Part shown: piece by piece, positions 16,191 through 25,919 of the stretch
Layout of the letters: every line of letters begins with the position of its first letter
Numbering within the stretch: the first letter of the stretch is position 1
NCBI GenBank assembly: GCA_016234705.1
Contig: JACRAS010000230.1
Span: 1 to 64,000, forward strand
Direction of reading: 5' to 3'
Source: Betaproteobacteria bacterium
GTDB lineage: Bacteria; Pseudomonadota; Gammaproteobacteria; Burkholderiales; SG8-39
DNA length: 64,000 bases
Translations under genes and position numbers: made by a program
Notes under the pieces: model-generated
Database searches by the model: none
What the model saw: the letters and a program-made list of their open reading frames with translations, nothing else
Told to the model about the DNA's origin: nothing

Positions 16191-17145
16191 AGAAGCGGAA
16201 GTCATAGCGAACGAAAGCCGGACTATCGACCCACGCGCCCCCGCGCAGCACGCGCCGGCCACACTCCCCGCTCGACCGGTCGCGATCATCGGCGGGCGCG
16301 CCCGCGGACTCTTCGTTCAAGCAATCCTCGGTCCATTCCCAGGCATTGCCCAACATGTCGTACAAGCCGAACGCGTTGGGCCGGTAGCTGCCGACCGGCG
16401 CCGTGTAGGCGTGCTTATCGTCGCATTCGTGGAATGTCCAGCCAGCGGTACCGGGGACATCGCGCTTCGCGGCCGCATCGGCCACGTTGGCGTAACGGCA
16501 GGCAGCGCCCGGATTGTCGCCCCAGGGCCGGGACGTCGGATTGCCCGCGCGCGCGGCGTATTCCCACTCCATCTCGGTAGGCAGGCGATAGCGTTTGCCG
16601 GTTTTCTTCGTCAGCCACTCGGCGTAAGCCTTGGCATCGTTCCAGTTGACGCAGACCACCGGCTCCTTATCCGTTTGCGCAAAGCCCGGATTGCGCCAAT
16701 CCTTGGACGCATCCTGCTGGTAGCTGCTGCCGTTCCAGGCAAAGCAGCCACCGCTTGGCGCATGGCCGCTTTCCCGCGCGAAACGCGCGAACTGCGCCCT
16801 GGTCACTTCGTATTTGCCCACGCCGATTGCGGCCGGTATCGCCAGCGAAATCTGCGGCTCTTCGCGGCTGGTTTGCCCCGCCTCGTTTTCGGGCGAGCCC
16901 ACGCTCAAGTTCCCCGGCGGGATCACCACCAGCTCCGGGCAACCGGCGCAGTCGCGAAACACCGTCCCCGCCGCGAGGCGCTGCAAATTGTGCTGTCGCG
17001 GCGCGGGCTGCCGCGTCTGCACCGTCGTCGGTGCGCCGCCGGGATTGCGTTGCTGCGCGAGTGGATGCGAACTGCCCAGTCCAAGCAGCAGCGCGGCAAG
17101 TATCCAGTGAAGAATGCCGGAAAACAGGGTGGCCTCCCTGACCAC
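16132..17145 (-). CDS. Secreted SUMF1/formylglycine-generating-enzyme-like protein
   Basis: A 337-residue protein with an N-terminal hydrophobic segment (ILHWILAALLLGLG) and one SUMF1 (FGE-sulfatase) domain. Hallmarks include VGKYEVTRAQFARF, WNDAKAYAEWLTKKTGKRYR, LPTEMEWEYAARAG, FGLYDMLGNAWEWTED, RVLRGGAWVDS and the final YIGFRVAR. Many such proteins are not true formylglycine generators but use the fold for binding; no sulfatase is nearby. The start is GTG 17145 after GGGAGG. It converges on, and overlaps, the ligase gene. Confidence 0.85.
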   Translation of the reverse strand: MVREATLFSGILHWILAALLLGLGSSHPLAQQRNPGGAPTTVQTRQPAPRQHNLQRLAAGTVFRDCAGCPELVVIPPGNLSVGSPENEAGQTSREEPQISLAIPAAIGVGKYEVTRAQFARFARESGHAPSGGCFAWNGSSYQQDASKDWRNPGFAQTDKEPVVCVNWNDAKAYAEWLTKKTGKRYRLPTEMEWEYAARAGNPTSRPWGDNPGAACRYANVADAAAKRDVPGTAGWTFHECDDKHAYTAPVGSYRPNAFGLYDMLGNAWEWTEDCLNEESAGAPADDRDRSSGECGRRVLRGGAWVDSPAFVRYDFRFFIGSDDRDFYIGFRVARTD

Positions 17146-17358
17146 GTTTGTTATGCCGTCATGTTGGCATCATTGGGGCGGCGGTTCAAGTTTGGCGCGA
17201 TGGTTTGCCGCGAAGCAGAAAGAATCCCCGGAAAAGCGCTGAAGCAGCGTGAGTCGGGCTCCCGCCGCGATAGGTCGAAGATGAGGAGCAGCGCGGCATT
17301 CTCTTGCCGGCACCCGCTCACGCGATGCCCCATCCGCGCGCAACAGACGATCTTCAAA

Positions 17359-17389
17359 GAACCCGTTTCCCTCATTTTGAAACGGGCTC
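17359..17389 (-). terminator. Stem-loop terminator after the alpha/beta hydrolase gene
   Basis: On the minus strand an 11-bp stem (GAGCCCGTTTC with GAAACGGGTTC, one G-T pair) begins immediately after the TAA of the hydrolase gene and is followed by TTTG. The U-tract is short. The remaining gap to the next gene, 17146-17358, shows nothing further. Confidence 0.6.
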
Positions 17390-18178
17390 TTATATTGCAG
17401 CGCGGTCGAGGAACTCGCCCAGCGCCTGGTTGAACGCGTCCGGCTGCTCCAGGTTGGAAAGATGCGCCGCGGAGGGAATGATCACCAACTTCGAGCCCGG
17501 CAGCGCCTGGTGGATTTCCTCGGCCATCGCTACCGGCGTGCCGGGATCGTCCTTGCCGACGATGACCACGGCGGGGCAGCGGATTTCCTTCAAGCGCGCG
17601 GTCAGATCGATTTTCGGGATGGCGTGGCTGCAGCCGATGTAGCCCGCCGCCGGCGTGGTCCGGATCATGGCCGCCACTTTCTCGACCAGTTCCGGGCGCG
17701 CTTTCCTGAACGGCTCGGTGAACCAGCGCGCAAGGGTAGGCGCGACCAGCGGCTCCATGCCCTGGGTCTCGACGGTCTTGATGCGCTCGGCCCACAGGCC
17801 CGCGGCCTCGGCGGGATAGCGGCTGGTGGTGTCGCACAAAGCCAGGCTGTTGAACATGCCCGGGTACTTGAGCGCAAAAGTCTGGCCTATCATCCCGCCC
17901 ATGGACAAGCCGACGAAATGGGTGGACCGCACGCCCAGCGACCGCAGCAGGCCGTGCAGGTCGTCAGCCAGCAGATCCAACGTATAGGCGCCGGCGGGCG
18001 CGCTGCTCTCGCCGTGGCCGCGGGTGTCGTAGCGCAGCACCTTGTAGCGCCTCGACAGGCGCTTCGCCTCCTCGTCCCACATGTGCAGATTGCAGGCAAG
18101 GGAGTGGCTCAGAGTGAGCCAGTGGCCTTTGCCTTCGACGGCGTAATTGATATCGATGTCATTGGCGCTGGTTTTCAT
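17390..18178 (-). CDS. Alpha/beta hydrolase, 3-oxoadipate enol-lactonase-like
   Basis: A 262-residue alpha/beta hydrolase. It has an oxyanion region LTLSHSLACNLHMWDEE, YDTRGHGES, the nucleophile elbow GLSMGGMIGQ, a late acid in VGKDDPGTP and the catalytic His in SAAHLSNLEQP. The NLHMWD and RGHGES stretches are typical of PcaD, which opens 3-oxoadipate enol-lactone in aromatic catabolism. No other pca gene is in the window, so the substrate is uncertain. It lies 34 bases downstream of spoT on the same strand. Confidence 0.75.
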   Translation of the reverse strand: MKTSANDIDINYAVEGKGHWLTLSHSLACNLHMWDEEAKRLSRRYKVLRYDTRGHGESSAPAGAYTLDLLADDLHGLLRSLGVRSTHFVGLSMGGMIGQTFALKYPGMFNSLALCDTTSRYPAEAAGLWAERIKTVETQGMEPLVAPTLARWFTEPFRKARPELVEKVAAMIRTTPAAGYIGCSHAIPKIDLTARLKEIRCPAVVIVGKDDPGTPVAMAEEIHQALPGSKLVIIPSAAHLSNLEQPDAFNQALGEFLDRAAI

Positions 18179-18212
18179 AGCGGTTCCCCTGTCGCAATCT
18201 GCCGTTAATTTC

Positions 18213-20321
18213 TCAACCCCTCATCCGCGCGATGCGGGTGACCTCGGGTATGTGGCGCAGACCGCGCATGATGCGCGCCAAGTGCAGGCGATCGGTGACC
18301 TGCAGCGTGAACTGCATGCCGGTATAGGCGCTGCGGTCCTCGTCCATGCTGACATTGTCGATGTTGGAGCCGTGTTCCGCAATCGCCGCCGCCACCTTCG
18401 CCAGCACGCCGCGCTGGTTTACCACCGTCACGCGGATGCTGACCACGAACGTGCGCCCGGCCTCCGGCGCCCATTCCACGTCGAGCCACTTGTCCCGATC
18501 GGTGCGCGACTTGGCCGCAGTCGGGCAGTCATGAGTGTGGACCACCATGCCTTGGCCCTTCTTGATGAAGCCGATGATGGCGTCGCCTGGGATGGGGCGG
18601 CAGCACTTGGCAAACTGCACCGCCATGCCTTCGGTGCCGCGGATGACAATCGGCCCGCTCTTGCCTTCGGGCTGCGTCTGCTCGGAGGCAGCCAGCAGCT
18701 TTCTCGCCACCACGGCCGCGAGGCGCTTGCCCAGCCCGATGTCGGCGAACACCTCCGGGCGCGATCTTGCGCCGTCGTCGCGCAGCAGTTTTTCCCACCG
18801 CCCGGCGCCGATCTCGGTGAGGTCCGAGTTGAGCGCGCGCAGCGCCTGATTGAGCAGTTTTTCGCCCAGTTCGGTCGACTCCTCGTAGTGCATGGTCTTG
18901 AGGAAGTGGCGGATGTGCGAACGCGCCTTGCCGGTCTTGACGAAGTTGATCCACGCCGGATTCGGGTTGGCATGCGGCGCGGTGATGACCTCGACGCGGT
19001 CGCCGTTCTTGAGCTCGGTGCGCAGCGGCACCAGCTCGTGGTTGATCTTGGTGGCGACGCAGCGGTTGCCGATGTGGGTGTGCACGGCGTAGGCGAAGTC
19101 CACCGCGGTGGCGCCGCGCGGCAGCGCCATGATTTTGCCCTTGGGTGTAAACACGTAGACTTCGTCCGGGAACAGGTCCACCTTGATGTGTTCGAGGAAC
19201 TCGGCGGCATCGCGGCTCTCGCTCTGGATGTCCAGCAGCGATTGCAGCCAGCCGTGCGTCTTGTGCTGCAGCTCGCTCAAGTTGGCGTCGGAGGTCTTGT
19301 ACAGCCAGTGCGAGGCGACGCCGGCTTCGGCCACGCGATGCATGTCGCGCGTGCGGATCTGGATTTCAAGCGGCGTGCTAAACGGGCCGAACAGCGTCGT
19401 GTGCAAGGCTTGATAACCGTTCATCTTCGGAATGGCGATATAGTCCTTGAACTTGCCCGGCACGGGCTTGTACAGTCCGTGCAGCGCTCCCAGCGCGAGA
19501 TAGCACGAGGGCCTGTCCTTGACCACGACGCGAAAGCCGTAGATGTCGAGCACCTGCGTGAACGACAAGTTCTTCTCGCGCATCTTCTTGTAGATGCTGT
19601 AGATGTGTTTCTCGCGCCCGCTTACCTGAGCCTCGATGCCGGCCTCGGGCAGGCGCTGCTTGATCTCCTCCAGGATCTTGCCCACCACCTGACGGCGGTT
19701 GCCGCGCGCGGCCTTGGTGGCCTTAGCCAACACCCGGTAACGCAGCGGGTACAGGTGCGAGAAAGCGAGTTCCTGCAACTCCTGATACAGATCGTTCAAC
19801 CCCAGCCGGTTGGCGATGGGCGCGTAGATCTCCATCGTTTCGCGCGCGACGCGGCGGCGCTTTCCCGGCGGCACCGCGCCCAGCGTGCGCATGTTGTGCA
19901 GCCGGTCGGCGAGCTTGATCAGGATCACGCGCACGTCGCGCGCCATCGCCAGCAGCATCTTGCGGAAATTTTCCGCCTGGGCGACCTCTTGCGACTGGAA
20001 CTCGATCTTGTCCAGCTTGGACACGCCGTCGACGAGTTCGGCCACCGGCTTGCCGAAGCGCCGGCTGATCTCGTCCTTGGAGACCTCGGTGTCCTCCATC
20101 ACATCGTGCAACAGCGCCGCCATCAGCGCCTGCGGATCGAGATGCCATTCGGCGAGAATCCCGGCCACCGCGAGCGGGTGCGAGATGTAGGGCTCGCCCG
20201 AATCGCGGTACTGCCCCTTGTGCGCCTTGCCACTGAAATGGTACGCCTCCTCTATGCGTCCGATGTCGGGCGGCTTGAGGTAGCCGGCAAGGTTGCCGGT
20301 GAATTCAGCGAGAGCGTTCAT
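18213..20321 (-). CDS. spoT: Bifunctional (p)ppGpp synthetase/hydrolase SpoT
   Basis: A 702-residue RelA/SpoT homologue with all domains. The HD hydrolase domain has AALLHDVMEDT and IKLADRLHNMRTL. The synthetase domain has REKHIYSIYKKM, DIYGFRVVV, YKDYIA-type and GYQALHTT motifs. A TGS domain (VYVFTPKGKIMALPRGATAV), the conserved Cys-rich motif AKCCRPIPGDAI and a C-terminal ACT domain follow. Both catalytic halves look intact, so it should make and degrade the alarmone. It follows rpoZ on the same strand as in many proteobacteria. Confidence 0.97.
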   Translation of the reverse strand: MNALAEFTGNLAGYLKPPDIGRIEEAYHFSGKAHKGQYRDSGEPYISHPLAVAGILAEWHLDPQALMAALLHDVMEDTEVSKDEISRRFGKPVAELVDGVSKLDKIEFQSQEVAQAENFRKMLLAMARDVRVILIKLADRLHNMRTLGAVPPGKRRRVARETMEIYAPIANRLGLNDLYQELQELAFSHLYPLRYRVLAKATKAARGNRRQVVGKILEEIKQRLPEAGIEAQVSGREKHIYSIYKKMREKNLSFTQVLDIYGFRVVVKDRPSCYLALGALHGLYKPVPGKFKDYIAIPKMNGYQALHTTLFGPFSTPLEIQIRTRDMHRVAEAGVASHWLYKTSDANLSELQHKTHGWLQSLLDIQSESRDAAEFLEHIKVDLFPDEVYVFTPKGKIMALPRGATAVDFAYAVHTHIGNRCVATKINHELVPLRTELKNGDRVEVITAPHANPNPAWINFVKTGKARSHIRHFLKTMHYEESTELGEKLLNQALRALNSDLTEIGAGRWEKLLRDDGARSRPEVFADIGLGKRLAAVVARKLLAASEQTQPEGKSGPIVIRGTEGMAVQFAKCCRPIPGDAIIGFIKKGQGMVVHTHDCPTAAKSRTDRDKWLDVEWAPEAGRTFVVSIRVTVVNQRGVLAKVAAAIAEHGSNIDNVSMDEDRSAYTGMQFTLQVTDRLHLARIMRGLRHIPEVTRIARMRG

Positions 20322-20373
20322 GGTGGCGCGAGCCCCCGCCGCAGGAAGAAGGCGGGGAAACCCGCCGGATGTT

Positions 20374-20583
20374 TTAGGTGGCGTTCGCCCGGTTGAGCAT
20401 TTCCTTGCCCACTTTGCCGGCGGCGATCTCGCGCAGCGCGATGACCGTGGACTTGTCCTTGTCCGGCTCGACCAGGGGTGTCGCGCCGTTGGTCAACTGG
20501 CGCGCGCGGTAGGTCGCGGCGAGCGTCAGCTCGAAACGGTTGGGGATCAGCTTCATGCAGTCGTCAACGGTGATGCGGGCCAT
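20374..20583 (-). CDS. rpoZ: RNA polymerase omega subunit
   Basis: A 69-residue protein: [20 protein letters not shown], then AATYRARQL and [14 protein letters not shown], the canonical omega sequence. It assists RNA polymerase assembly and contributes to the ppGpp binding site on the enzyme, which fits its place between gmk and spoT. The 52-base gap to spoT suggests co-transcription. Confidence 0.97.
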   Translation of the reverse strand: MARITVDDCMKLIPNRFELTLAATYRARQLTNGATPLVEPDKDKSTVIALREIAAGKVGKEMLNRANAT

Positions 20584-20673
20584 GTTTTTCCTCGGTTAAA
20601 AGGCTGTCACGAAAGTCCAGTGACGGCCCTGATTCGGGGGAACAGGGGGTGTTTGCCCCGAATTCTTCCCGAC

Positions 20674-21276
20674 TCAAAATTTGAATACGTCCGGATCGCG
20701 CTCAAGCTGGCGCGAATAGTCCAGCCTGGACGCACGCACGACCGCAATCAGGTCGCGACACGCCTGCTCGAAGTCATTGTTAATAATAACATATTCAAAC
20801 TCGGCTGCGTGGCTCATTTCATCGGCCGCGACTGCCAGCCGCCGCCGCATCACTTCGTCGCTGTCCTGGCCGCGCGCCCGCATGCGCCGCTCCAACTCCG
20901 TGATCGAGGGCGGCAGGATGAATATGCCTATGGTGTCCGAAAAAATCCGGCGCACCTGCTGCGCGCCCTGCCAGTCGATTTCGAGCAGGATGTCGCGCCC
21001 GGCCGCGCGCTGCGTGCGAATCCAAGCCTGGGAAGTGCCATAGTGATTACCGTGCACTTCGGCGCTTTCCAGAAACTCGCCGCGCTCGAGCATGCCCATG
21101 AAACTCGCCTTGTCGACGAAGTGATAGTCGCGGCCATCGACCTCGCCCGGGCGCGGGGCACGCGTGGTGTAGGACACCGACAGGTGAATATTCTTGTCCT
21201 CCTCCAGCAGCTTGGCCGTGAGCGTCGATTTCCCCGCGCCCGAGGGGGCGGTGATGATAAAGAGGTTGCCGGTCAT
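20674..21276 (-). CDS. gmk: Guanylate kinase
   Basis: A 200-residue enzyme that phosphorylates GMP to GDP. The P-loop APSGAGKSTL is at the start, with SYTTRAPRPGEVDGRDYHFV (GMP binding), EVHGNHYGTS, EIDWQGAQQVR and RMRARGQDSDEVMRRRL following. Length and motifs are normal. ATG 21276 begins a typical sequence; the frame continues open upstream into the yicC gene but that part is antisense noise. It lies 14 bases after yicC. Confidence 0.97.
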   Translation of the reverse strand: MTGNLFIITAPSGAGKSTLTAKLLEEDKNIHLSVSYTTRAPRPGEVDGRDYHFVDKASFMGMLERGEFLESAEVHGNHYGTSQAWIRTQRAAGRDILLEIDWQGAQQVRRIFSDTIGIFILPPSITELERRMRARGQDSDEVMRRRLAVAADEMSHAAEFEYVIINNDFEQACRDLIAVVRASRLDYSRQLERDPDVFKF

Positions 21277-21290
21277 GGTGAACGAATGCT

Positions 21291-22157
21291 TTACTCGATA
21301 TTCTGTATCTGCTCGCGCATCTGCTCGATCAGGAGTTTCAGTTCGAACGCGGCTTCGGAAACGTCCTTCGAAACCGATTTCGAGCCTAGCGTATTCGCTT
21401 CCCGATTCAGTTCCTGCATAAGAAAATCCAGGCGCTTGCCCGCTGCGCCGCCCGCGTCGAGCACGCGCCGTACTTCCTGCAGATGCGCCGCCAGCCGGTT
21501 GAGTTCCTCGGCGACGTCGACTTTGATGCCGAAAACGGCGATTTCCTGGCGTATGCGCTCCTCGTCGTTGGAGGCCAGCGCCTCGCGCAGCCGCGCCGCG
21601 AGCTTCTCCTGATACGCGGCGATGGCTAGGGGCAGCAGCGGCGCAACCCGGTCCACCAGCGCTTGCATCTTGGCGACGCGCTCGAGAATCATGTCCTTGA
21701 GCTTTCCGCCTTCGCGCAGGCGCGTGGCGCGGAGTTCGGCGAGCGCCTCGCGCATCAGCGCCAGGCAGGGTTCGCGCAGATCGTCGGCTTTGATCGCGGC
21801 ATCGCCCAGCATGCCGGGCCAGCGCAGCACTTCGCCGGCGCGCAGCGGCTGTGCCCCGGGCATCGCCGCGCGCACTTCGCGATCGAGTTCGGCCAGCCGC
21901 TGCAACAACTCGGCATTCAACGAAAGTTGCTTGCCGGCCGCGGCAGCCGGCGTGAAACTGATGCGGCATTCGAGCTTGCCGCGCCCGATGTTCGCGGCGA
22001 TGAGCTCGCGCAGGCCCGGTTCGAGCGCGCGCAACTCCTCGACCACGCGGAACTGAAGGTCGAGAAAACGGTTGTTGACGCTTTTCAGCTCGAGAAACAG
22101 CGAGCCCTGCGCAGTTTCGCGCGCGAGTGCCGCGTAGCCGGTCATGCTCTGGATCAT
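21291..22157 (-). CDS. yicC: YicC-family endoribonuclease
   Basis: A 288-residue protein with the family start SMTGYAALARE and the conserved ends VDVAEELNRLAAHLQEVRR and FLMQELNREANTLGSKS. YicC/YloC proteins are endoribonucleases involved in RNA turnover. The arrangement yicC-gmk-rpoZ-spoT is the standard proteobacterial order. It is divergent from the kinase gene at 22304, with about 145 bases between them for both promoters. Confidence 0.95.
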   Translation of the reverse strand: MIQSMTGYAALARETAQGSLFLELKSVNNRFLDLQFRVVEELRALEPGLRELIAANIGRGKLECRISFTPAAAAGKQLSLNAELLQRLAELDREVRAAMPGAQPLRAGEVLRWPGMLGDAAIKADDLREPCLALMREALAELRATRLREGGKLKDMILERVAKMQALVDRVAPLLPLAIAAYQEKLAARLREALASNDEERIRQEIAVFGIKVDVAEELNRLAAHLQEVRRVLDAGGAAGKRLDFLMQELNREANTLGSKSVSKDVSEAAFELKLLIEQMREQIQNIE

Positions 22158-22303
22158 GTGAGTCCGTGTAAGTGTGATGTGCGTGGGTGCGAGAGTGTGG
22201 CCCAGTGTGACTTAGTGCGCTTTACTTTACCTGCGTGCGGACTGAAAATGCTTTGGCGACGGGATGTTTTCGTCATAATCATAACAGAGGCTGCGCTCAG
22301 GTA

Positions 22304-23260
22304 ATGCCCACGCAAGCGAACCAGCCGCTGGCCGACGGTTATCAACTGCACAACTACCGCATCCGCAAGGTGCTCGCGTGCGGCGGCTTTTCCATCGTCT
22401 ATCTCGCCGAGGACGAGAACGACGTGCCGGTGGCGATAAAGGAATACCTGCCCGCCTCGCTCGCGCTCAGAAGCGAGGGCGATGTTCTGCCCGCGATTGC
22501 GCCGGAAAACCTGGCGGCTTTCCGTTACGGCATGAAGTGTTTTTTCGAGGAAGGCAAGTCGCTCGCGGGCCTGGCGCACAACAACGTGGTGCGCGTGTTG
22601 AATTTCTTCCGCGCCAACGAGACGGTATACCTGGTGATGCGCTACGAGCGCGGCCGCACGCTGCAGGAGCATATCCGGCACCGCCGCGGCGGCATCAAGG
22701 AAGACTTCATTCGCCGCGTCTTCACCCTGCTGCTGAACGGGCTGCGCGATGTGCACGCGAACAAGCTGCTGCACCTGGACATCAAGCCGGCCAACATTTA
22801 CATTCGCAACGACGGTTCTCCCGTATTGATCGATTTCGGCGCGGCGCGGCAGACACTTACCGCGGAAACAACGCGCCTGAGTCCGATGTATACGCCCGGC
22901 TTCGCCTCGCCCGAGCAATACCGCAAACGCGAGTTGCTCGGCCCCTGGAGCGACATCTACAGCGTGGGCGCGACCCTGTATTGCTGCCTCGCCGGAGCCG
23001 CGCCCGTGCCCGCCGATCAGCGTCTGGATAACGACAAGTATGTCGCCGCCAGAAGACTGTGGGGCGGCAAGTACTCCGACCAGTTGCTCCGGACCATAGA
23101 CTGGTGCCTGCGCTTGGATCACCTGCGGCGGCCGCAAAGCGTGTTCGCGCTGCAGAAAGTGCTGATGGGAGAGCGCGACCCCGTCGCGTCCCTGACCTCG
23201 CGCACGGCCGATTTCCGCGACATGATCCGGAAACTGGCCGGCTGGCGCGACGGACGGTAG
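22304..23260 (+). CDS. Serine/threonine protein kinase
   Basis: A 318-residue soluble Hanks-type kinase: glycine loop VLACGGFSIVYLA, catalytic lysine in PVAIKEYLP, catalytic loop HLDIKPANIYI, Mg loop LIDFGAAR and the APE-like GFASPEQY. No membrane helix or sensor domain is visible. It is followed 2 bases later by a PP2C phosphatase, which should reverse its action. This pair between yicC and rph is a usual betaproteobacterial arrangement. ATG 22304 begins a normal kinase start. Confidence 0.93.
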   Translation: MPTQANQPLADGYQLHNYRIRKVLACGGFSIVYLAEDENDVPVAIKEYLPASLALRSEGDVLPAIAPENLAAFRYGMKCFFEEGKSLAGLAHNNVVRVLNFFRANETVYLVMRYERGRTLQEHIRHRRGGIKEDFIRRVFTLLLNGLRDVHANKLLHLDIKPANIYIRNDGSPVLIDFGAARQTLTAETTRLSPMYTPGFASPEQYRKRELLGPWSDIYSVGATLYCCLAGAAPVPADQRLDNDKYVAARRLWGGKYSDQLLRTIDWCLRLDHLRRPQSVFALQKVLMGERDPVASLTSRTADFRDMIRKLAGWRDGR

Positions 23261-23262
23261 CG

Positions 23263-23997
23263 ATGCAATTCTCCATCTACCAGGAGAGCCGGCGCGGGGC
23301 GCGCAGGTCCAACCAGGATCGCATCGCTTATTGCTACAGCAAGGCTGCGCTGCTGATGCTGGTTGCCGACGGCATGGGCGGGCACCTGCACGGCGAGACG
23401 GCGGCCCGGATCGCGGTGCAGTTCATCACCGAGGCGTTCCGGCGCGAGGCCAAGCCCGCCCTGTCCGATCCTCCACTGTTTCTGCGCCAGGCGATCACCG
23501 GGGCCCATCATGCGATTGTCGAACACGCCGCGGCGGGCGGGCTGGCGGAGGCGCCGCGCACTACCTGTGTCGCCTGCGTGGTGCAGGACGACGCCGCCTG
23601 CTGGGCGCACGCCGGCGACTCGCGCCTGTACCATGTCCGCGACGGTAGGATCCTGGCGCAGACCAAGGACCATTCGCGCGTGCAGCAACTGATCGACCAG
23701 GGGCGCATCCGCGAGGAAGCCTTCGGCGCGCACCCCGAGCGCAACCGAATTTTCAGTTGCCTCGGCTCGGCGGGGCCGCCGCAGGTGGACTTGTCGGGGG
23801 CGGTCCGGCTGCACGCCGGCGACACCTTGATTCTGTGCTCCGACGGACTATGGAGTCCGCTGTCCTCCAAGATAATCAGCAGCGCGGTGGAAAAAAGCGG
23901 CATCATGCAGGCTGCTCCCGAGCTGCTGGATGAGGCGGAGCGGCGCGCCGGGCGCGCATGCGACAACTTGTCGGTGATCGCGCTAACCTGGGAGTAG
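23263..23997 (+). CDS. PP2C-family serine/threonine phosphatase
   Basis: A 244-residue PPM phosphatase. Metal-binding motifs are [56 protein letters not shown] and [10 protein letters not shown]. It is the likely antagonist of the preceding kinase and is probably co-translated with it. The start ATG 23263 follows the kinase stop by 2 bases. Confidence 0.93.
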   Translation: MQFSIYQESRRGARRSNQDRIAYCYSKAALLMLVADGMGGHLHGETAARIAVQFITEAFRREAKPALSDPPLFLRQAITGAHHAIVEHAAAGGLAEAPRTTCVACVVQDDAACWAHAGDSRLYHVRDGRILAQTKDHSRVQQLIDQGRIREEAFGAHPERNRIFSCLGSAGPPQVDLSGAVRLHAGDTLILCSDGLWSPLSSKIISSAVEKSGIMQAAPELLDEAERRAGRACDNLSVIALTWE

Positions 23998-24026
23998 AAT
24001 CCGCAACCCGTCAAGAAGGCTCCAAA

Positions 24027-24767
24027 ATGGCAAGACCTAGCGACAGGCAACCCGACGAGCTGCGCATGATTCGGATCACCCGCGCCTATACCAAGCACGC
24101 CGAGGGCTCGGTGCTGGTGGAGTTCGGCGACACCAAGGTGCTGTGCACCGCCAGCGTGGAGGAAAAGGTGCCGGGATTTCTCCGCGGGCAGGGCCGCGGC
24201 TGGCTCACGGCCGAATACGGCATGTTGCCGCGCGCGACCAATACCCGCACCGAGCGCGAGGCGGCGCGCGGCAAGCAGTCGGGCCGGACGCAGGAGATCC
24301 AACGCCTGATCGGCCGCAGTCTGCGCGCGGTGGCCGATCTGTCGCTGCTGGGCGAGCGCACCATCCGGATCGACTGCGACGTGATCCAGGCCGACGGCGG
24401 CACGCGCACCGCCGGCATCACCGGCGCCTATGTGGCCGTGCACGACGCGGTCACGCTGCTCCTTGCGCGCGGCCTGATCCCAACTTCGCCCCTGCACGAT
24501 CTGGTTGCCGCGGTTTCGGTCGGAGTGTACCAGGGCACGCCGGTGCTCGACCTCGATTACGCCGAGGATTCGGCCTGCGATACCGACATGAACGTGGTGA
24601 TGACGGGTTCGGGCGGATTTGTCGAGGTTCAGGGAACCGCCGAGGGGGCGCCGTTTTCGCGCGACCAAATGGATGCGCTGCTGGCGCTGGCGCAAACGGG
24701 CATCGCGCAACTGGTCGCCAGGCAAAAGCAGGCGCTGGGCTTCGGTCTAGGCGGCGCCGCAGTCTGA
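24027..24767 (+). CDS. rph: Ribonuclease PH
   Basis: A 246-residue phosphorolytic 3' to 5' exonuclease that trims tRNA 3' ends. Signatures are [66 protein letters not shown] and [20 protein letters not shown]. It is full length. In related genomes rdgB usually follows directly; here the next core gene on this strand is 7.7 kb away. Confidence 0.97.
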   Translation: MARPSDRQPDELRMIRITRAYTKHAEGSVLVEFGDTKVLCTASVEEKVPGFLRGQGRGWLTAEYGMLPRATNTRTEREAARGKQSGRTQEIQRLIGRSLRAVADLSLLGERTIRIDCDVIQADGGTRTAGITGAYVAVHDAVTLLLARGLIPTSPLHDLVAAVSVGVYQGTPVLDLDYAEDSACDTDMNVVMTGSGGFVEVQGTAEGAPFSRDQMDALLALAQTGIAQLVARQKQALGFGLGGAAV

Positions 24768-24797
24768 TCCGTAGCGAAGCCTTGCCGGCCGAAAGGA

Positions 24798-25910
24798 TTA
24801 TTGCAGCCCCGGCTGGTGCGCGTGCAGGAACCAGCGATCCAGCACCACGCGGCGGGTAAACCAGCGGCTGTGCAGCAGCGCCCCGGCGAGGATGTTGCGC
24901 AGAAACCCCGGAACCATGCCCCCGGCCGGGGCCGCCTCGGGTCCGAAACGCGCCCTTAGCCGGCTCGCGTAAGCCTCCAGCCGTTGACGGCGGTAATCTT
25001 CCCCCGCTTCCGCCACGACGGCGGCCGCGAGCAAACCGGACTCGACCGCGGGCCTTATGCCTTCGCCGCTTTCCGGATAGGCCAGCCCGGCTGCATCACC
25101 GACGAGCAGCACTCCATCATCCGCCAGCTTGCGCCGCGAATGTCCATACAGCAGATAGGCGTGACCATGGAACTTTTCGGGGATGTTCCTGGGAATTCTG
25201 CCGCGTTGCCTGAGGAAATCGCAGAAATCCTCGAGTTGTTCCGAAAGACCCTGGTTGCCCTCCCGGCCGAGCCCGATATTGAGGTAGCCGCCTTTGCGGA
25301 AGCACCAGCCATATCCCTTGAGGTCCCGGCAAAAGTAGAGCTCCGGCGTATCCGCACGGACGCGGCAATCGGCGAGCTGCTCCGGATTCATCTCGAATTC
25401 GATTTCCTTTGCCGTCACTGCGGCTTCGCCGGCGCCCAGCTTCGCGCCCAGGTACCGGGCCACCGGACAGAAATGGCCGCCCGCGCCGATCAGCATCGGG
25501 GTCGTGATGGCGCCGTTCACCAGCCATTGGCCGCCGCGCTTGTCCAAGGATTTCAGCGCCTGGCCGAACAAAGTGCGCGCACCCGAGCGCTGCAGCAAGT
25601 AGTCGTCGAACTCGCAACGGCGTATGCCGAAGCTGACCGTGGCCGGGTATCGGGTCTCAAGGCAGCGCCCATGGATCAATCCGGTGCGAAAGGCCGTTAT
25701 GGGCTGAAATACTCGTCCCGCGGCATAGGCCTCGGTATCGAGTTGCAGCGCCTGCACCACCGCGGGTGTAATCCAGCCGGCGCAAACCTTGTCGCGGGGG
25801 AAGCGCGCCTTGTCCAGCACCATCACGGCCATGCCGTGCCGGCGCAGTTTCCAGGCGCAGGATGAGCCGGCGGGGCCGCCCCCGACGATGAGCGCGTCAC
25901 AGGTTTCCAC
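24798..25910 (-). CDS. FAD-dependent reductase of the geranylgeranyl reductase family
   Basis: A 370-residue flavoprotein. The N-terminal dinucleotide motif is ALIVGGGPAGSSCAWKL, with VLDKARFPRDKVCAGWITP next and the second FAD motif VLLVGDAAGLAYPESGEGI about residue 270. This combination is typical of geranylgeranyl-reductase-type enzymes that saturate isoprenoid or other lipid double bonds. It starts 9 bases after the cyclopropane-synthase-like gene on the same strand, so the two probably act on the same lipid substrate. The substrate is not known. Confidence 0.82.
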   Translation of the reverse strand: METCDALIVGGGPAGSSCAWKLRRHGMAVMVLDKARFPRDKVCAGWITPAVVQALQLDTEAYAAGRVFQPITAFRTGLIHGRCLETRYPATVSFGIRRCEFDDYLLQRSGARTLFGQALKSLDKRGGQWLVNGAITTPMLIGAGGHFCPVARYLGAKLGAGEAAVTAKEIEFEMNPEQLADCRVRADTPELYFCRDLKGYGWCFRKGGYLNIGLGREGNQGLSEQLEDFCDFLRQRGRIPRNIPEKFHGHAYLLYGHSRRKLADDGVLLVGDAAGLAYPESGEGIRPAVESGLLAAAVVAEAGEDYRRQRLEAYASRLRARFGPEAAPAGGMVPGFLRNILAGALLHSRWFTRRVVLDRWFLHAHQPGLQ

Positions 25911-25919
25911 CGGCCGGCT

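Noticed and set aside
18147-20396. A 749-codon open frame on the plus strand opposite spoT
   Set aside because: It lies fully antisense to an intact spoT, has no family resemblance and reflects the high GC content of third codon positions.
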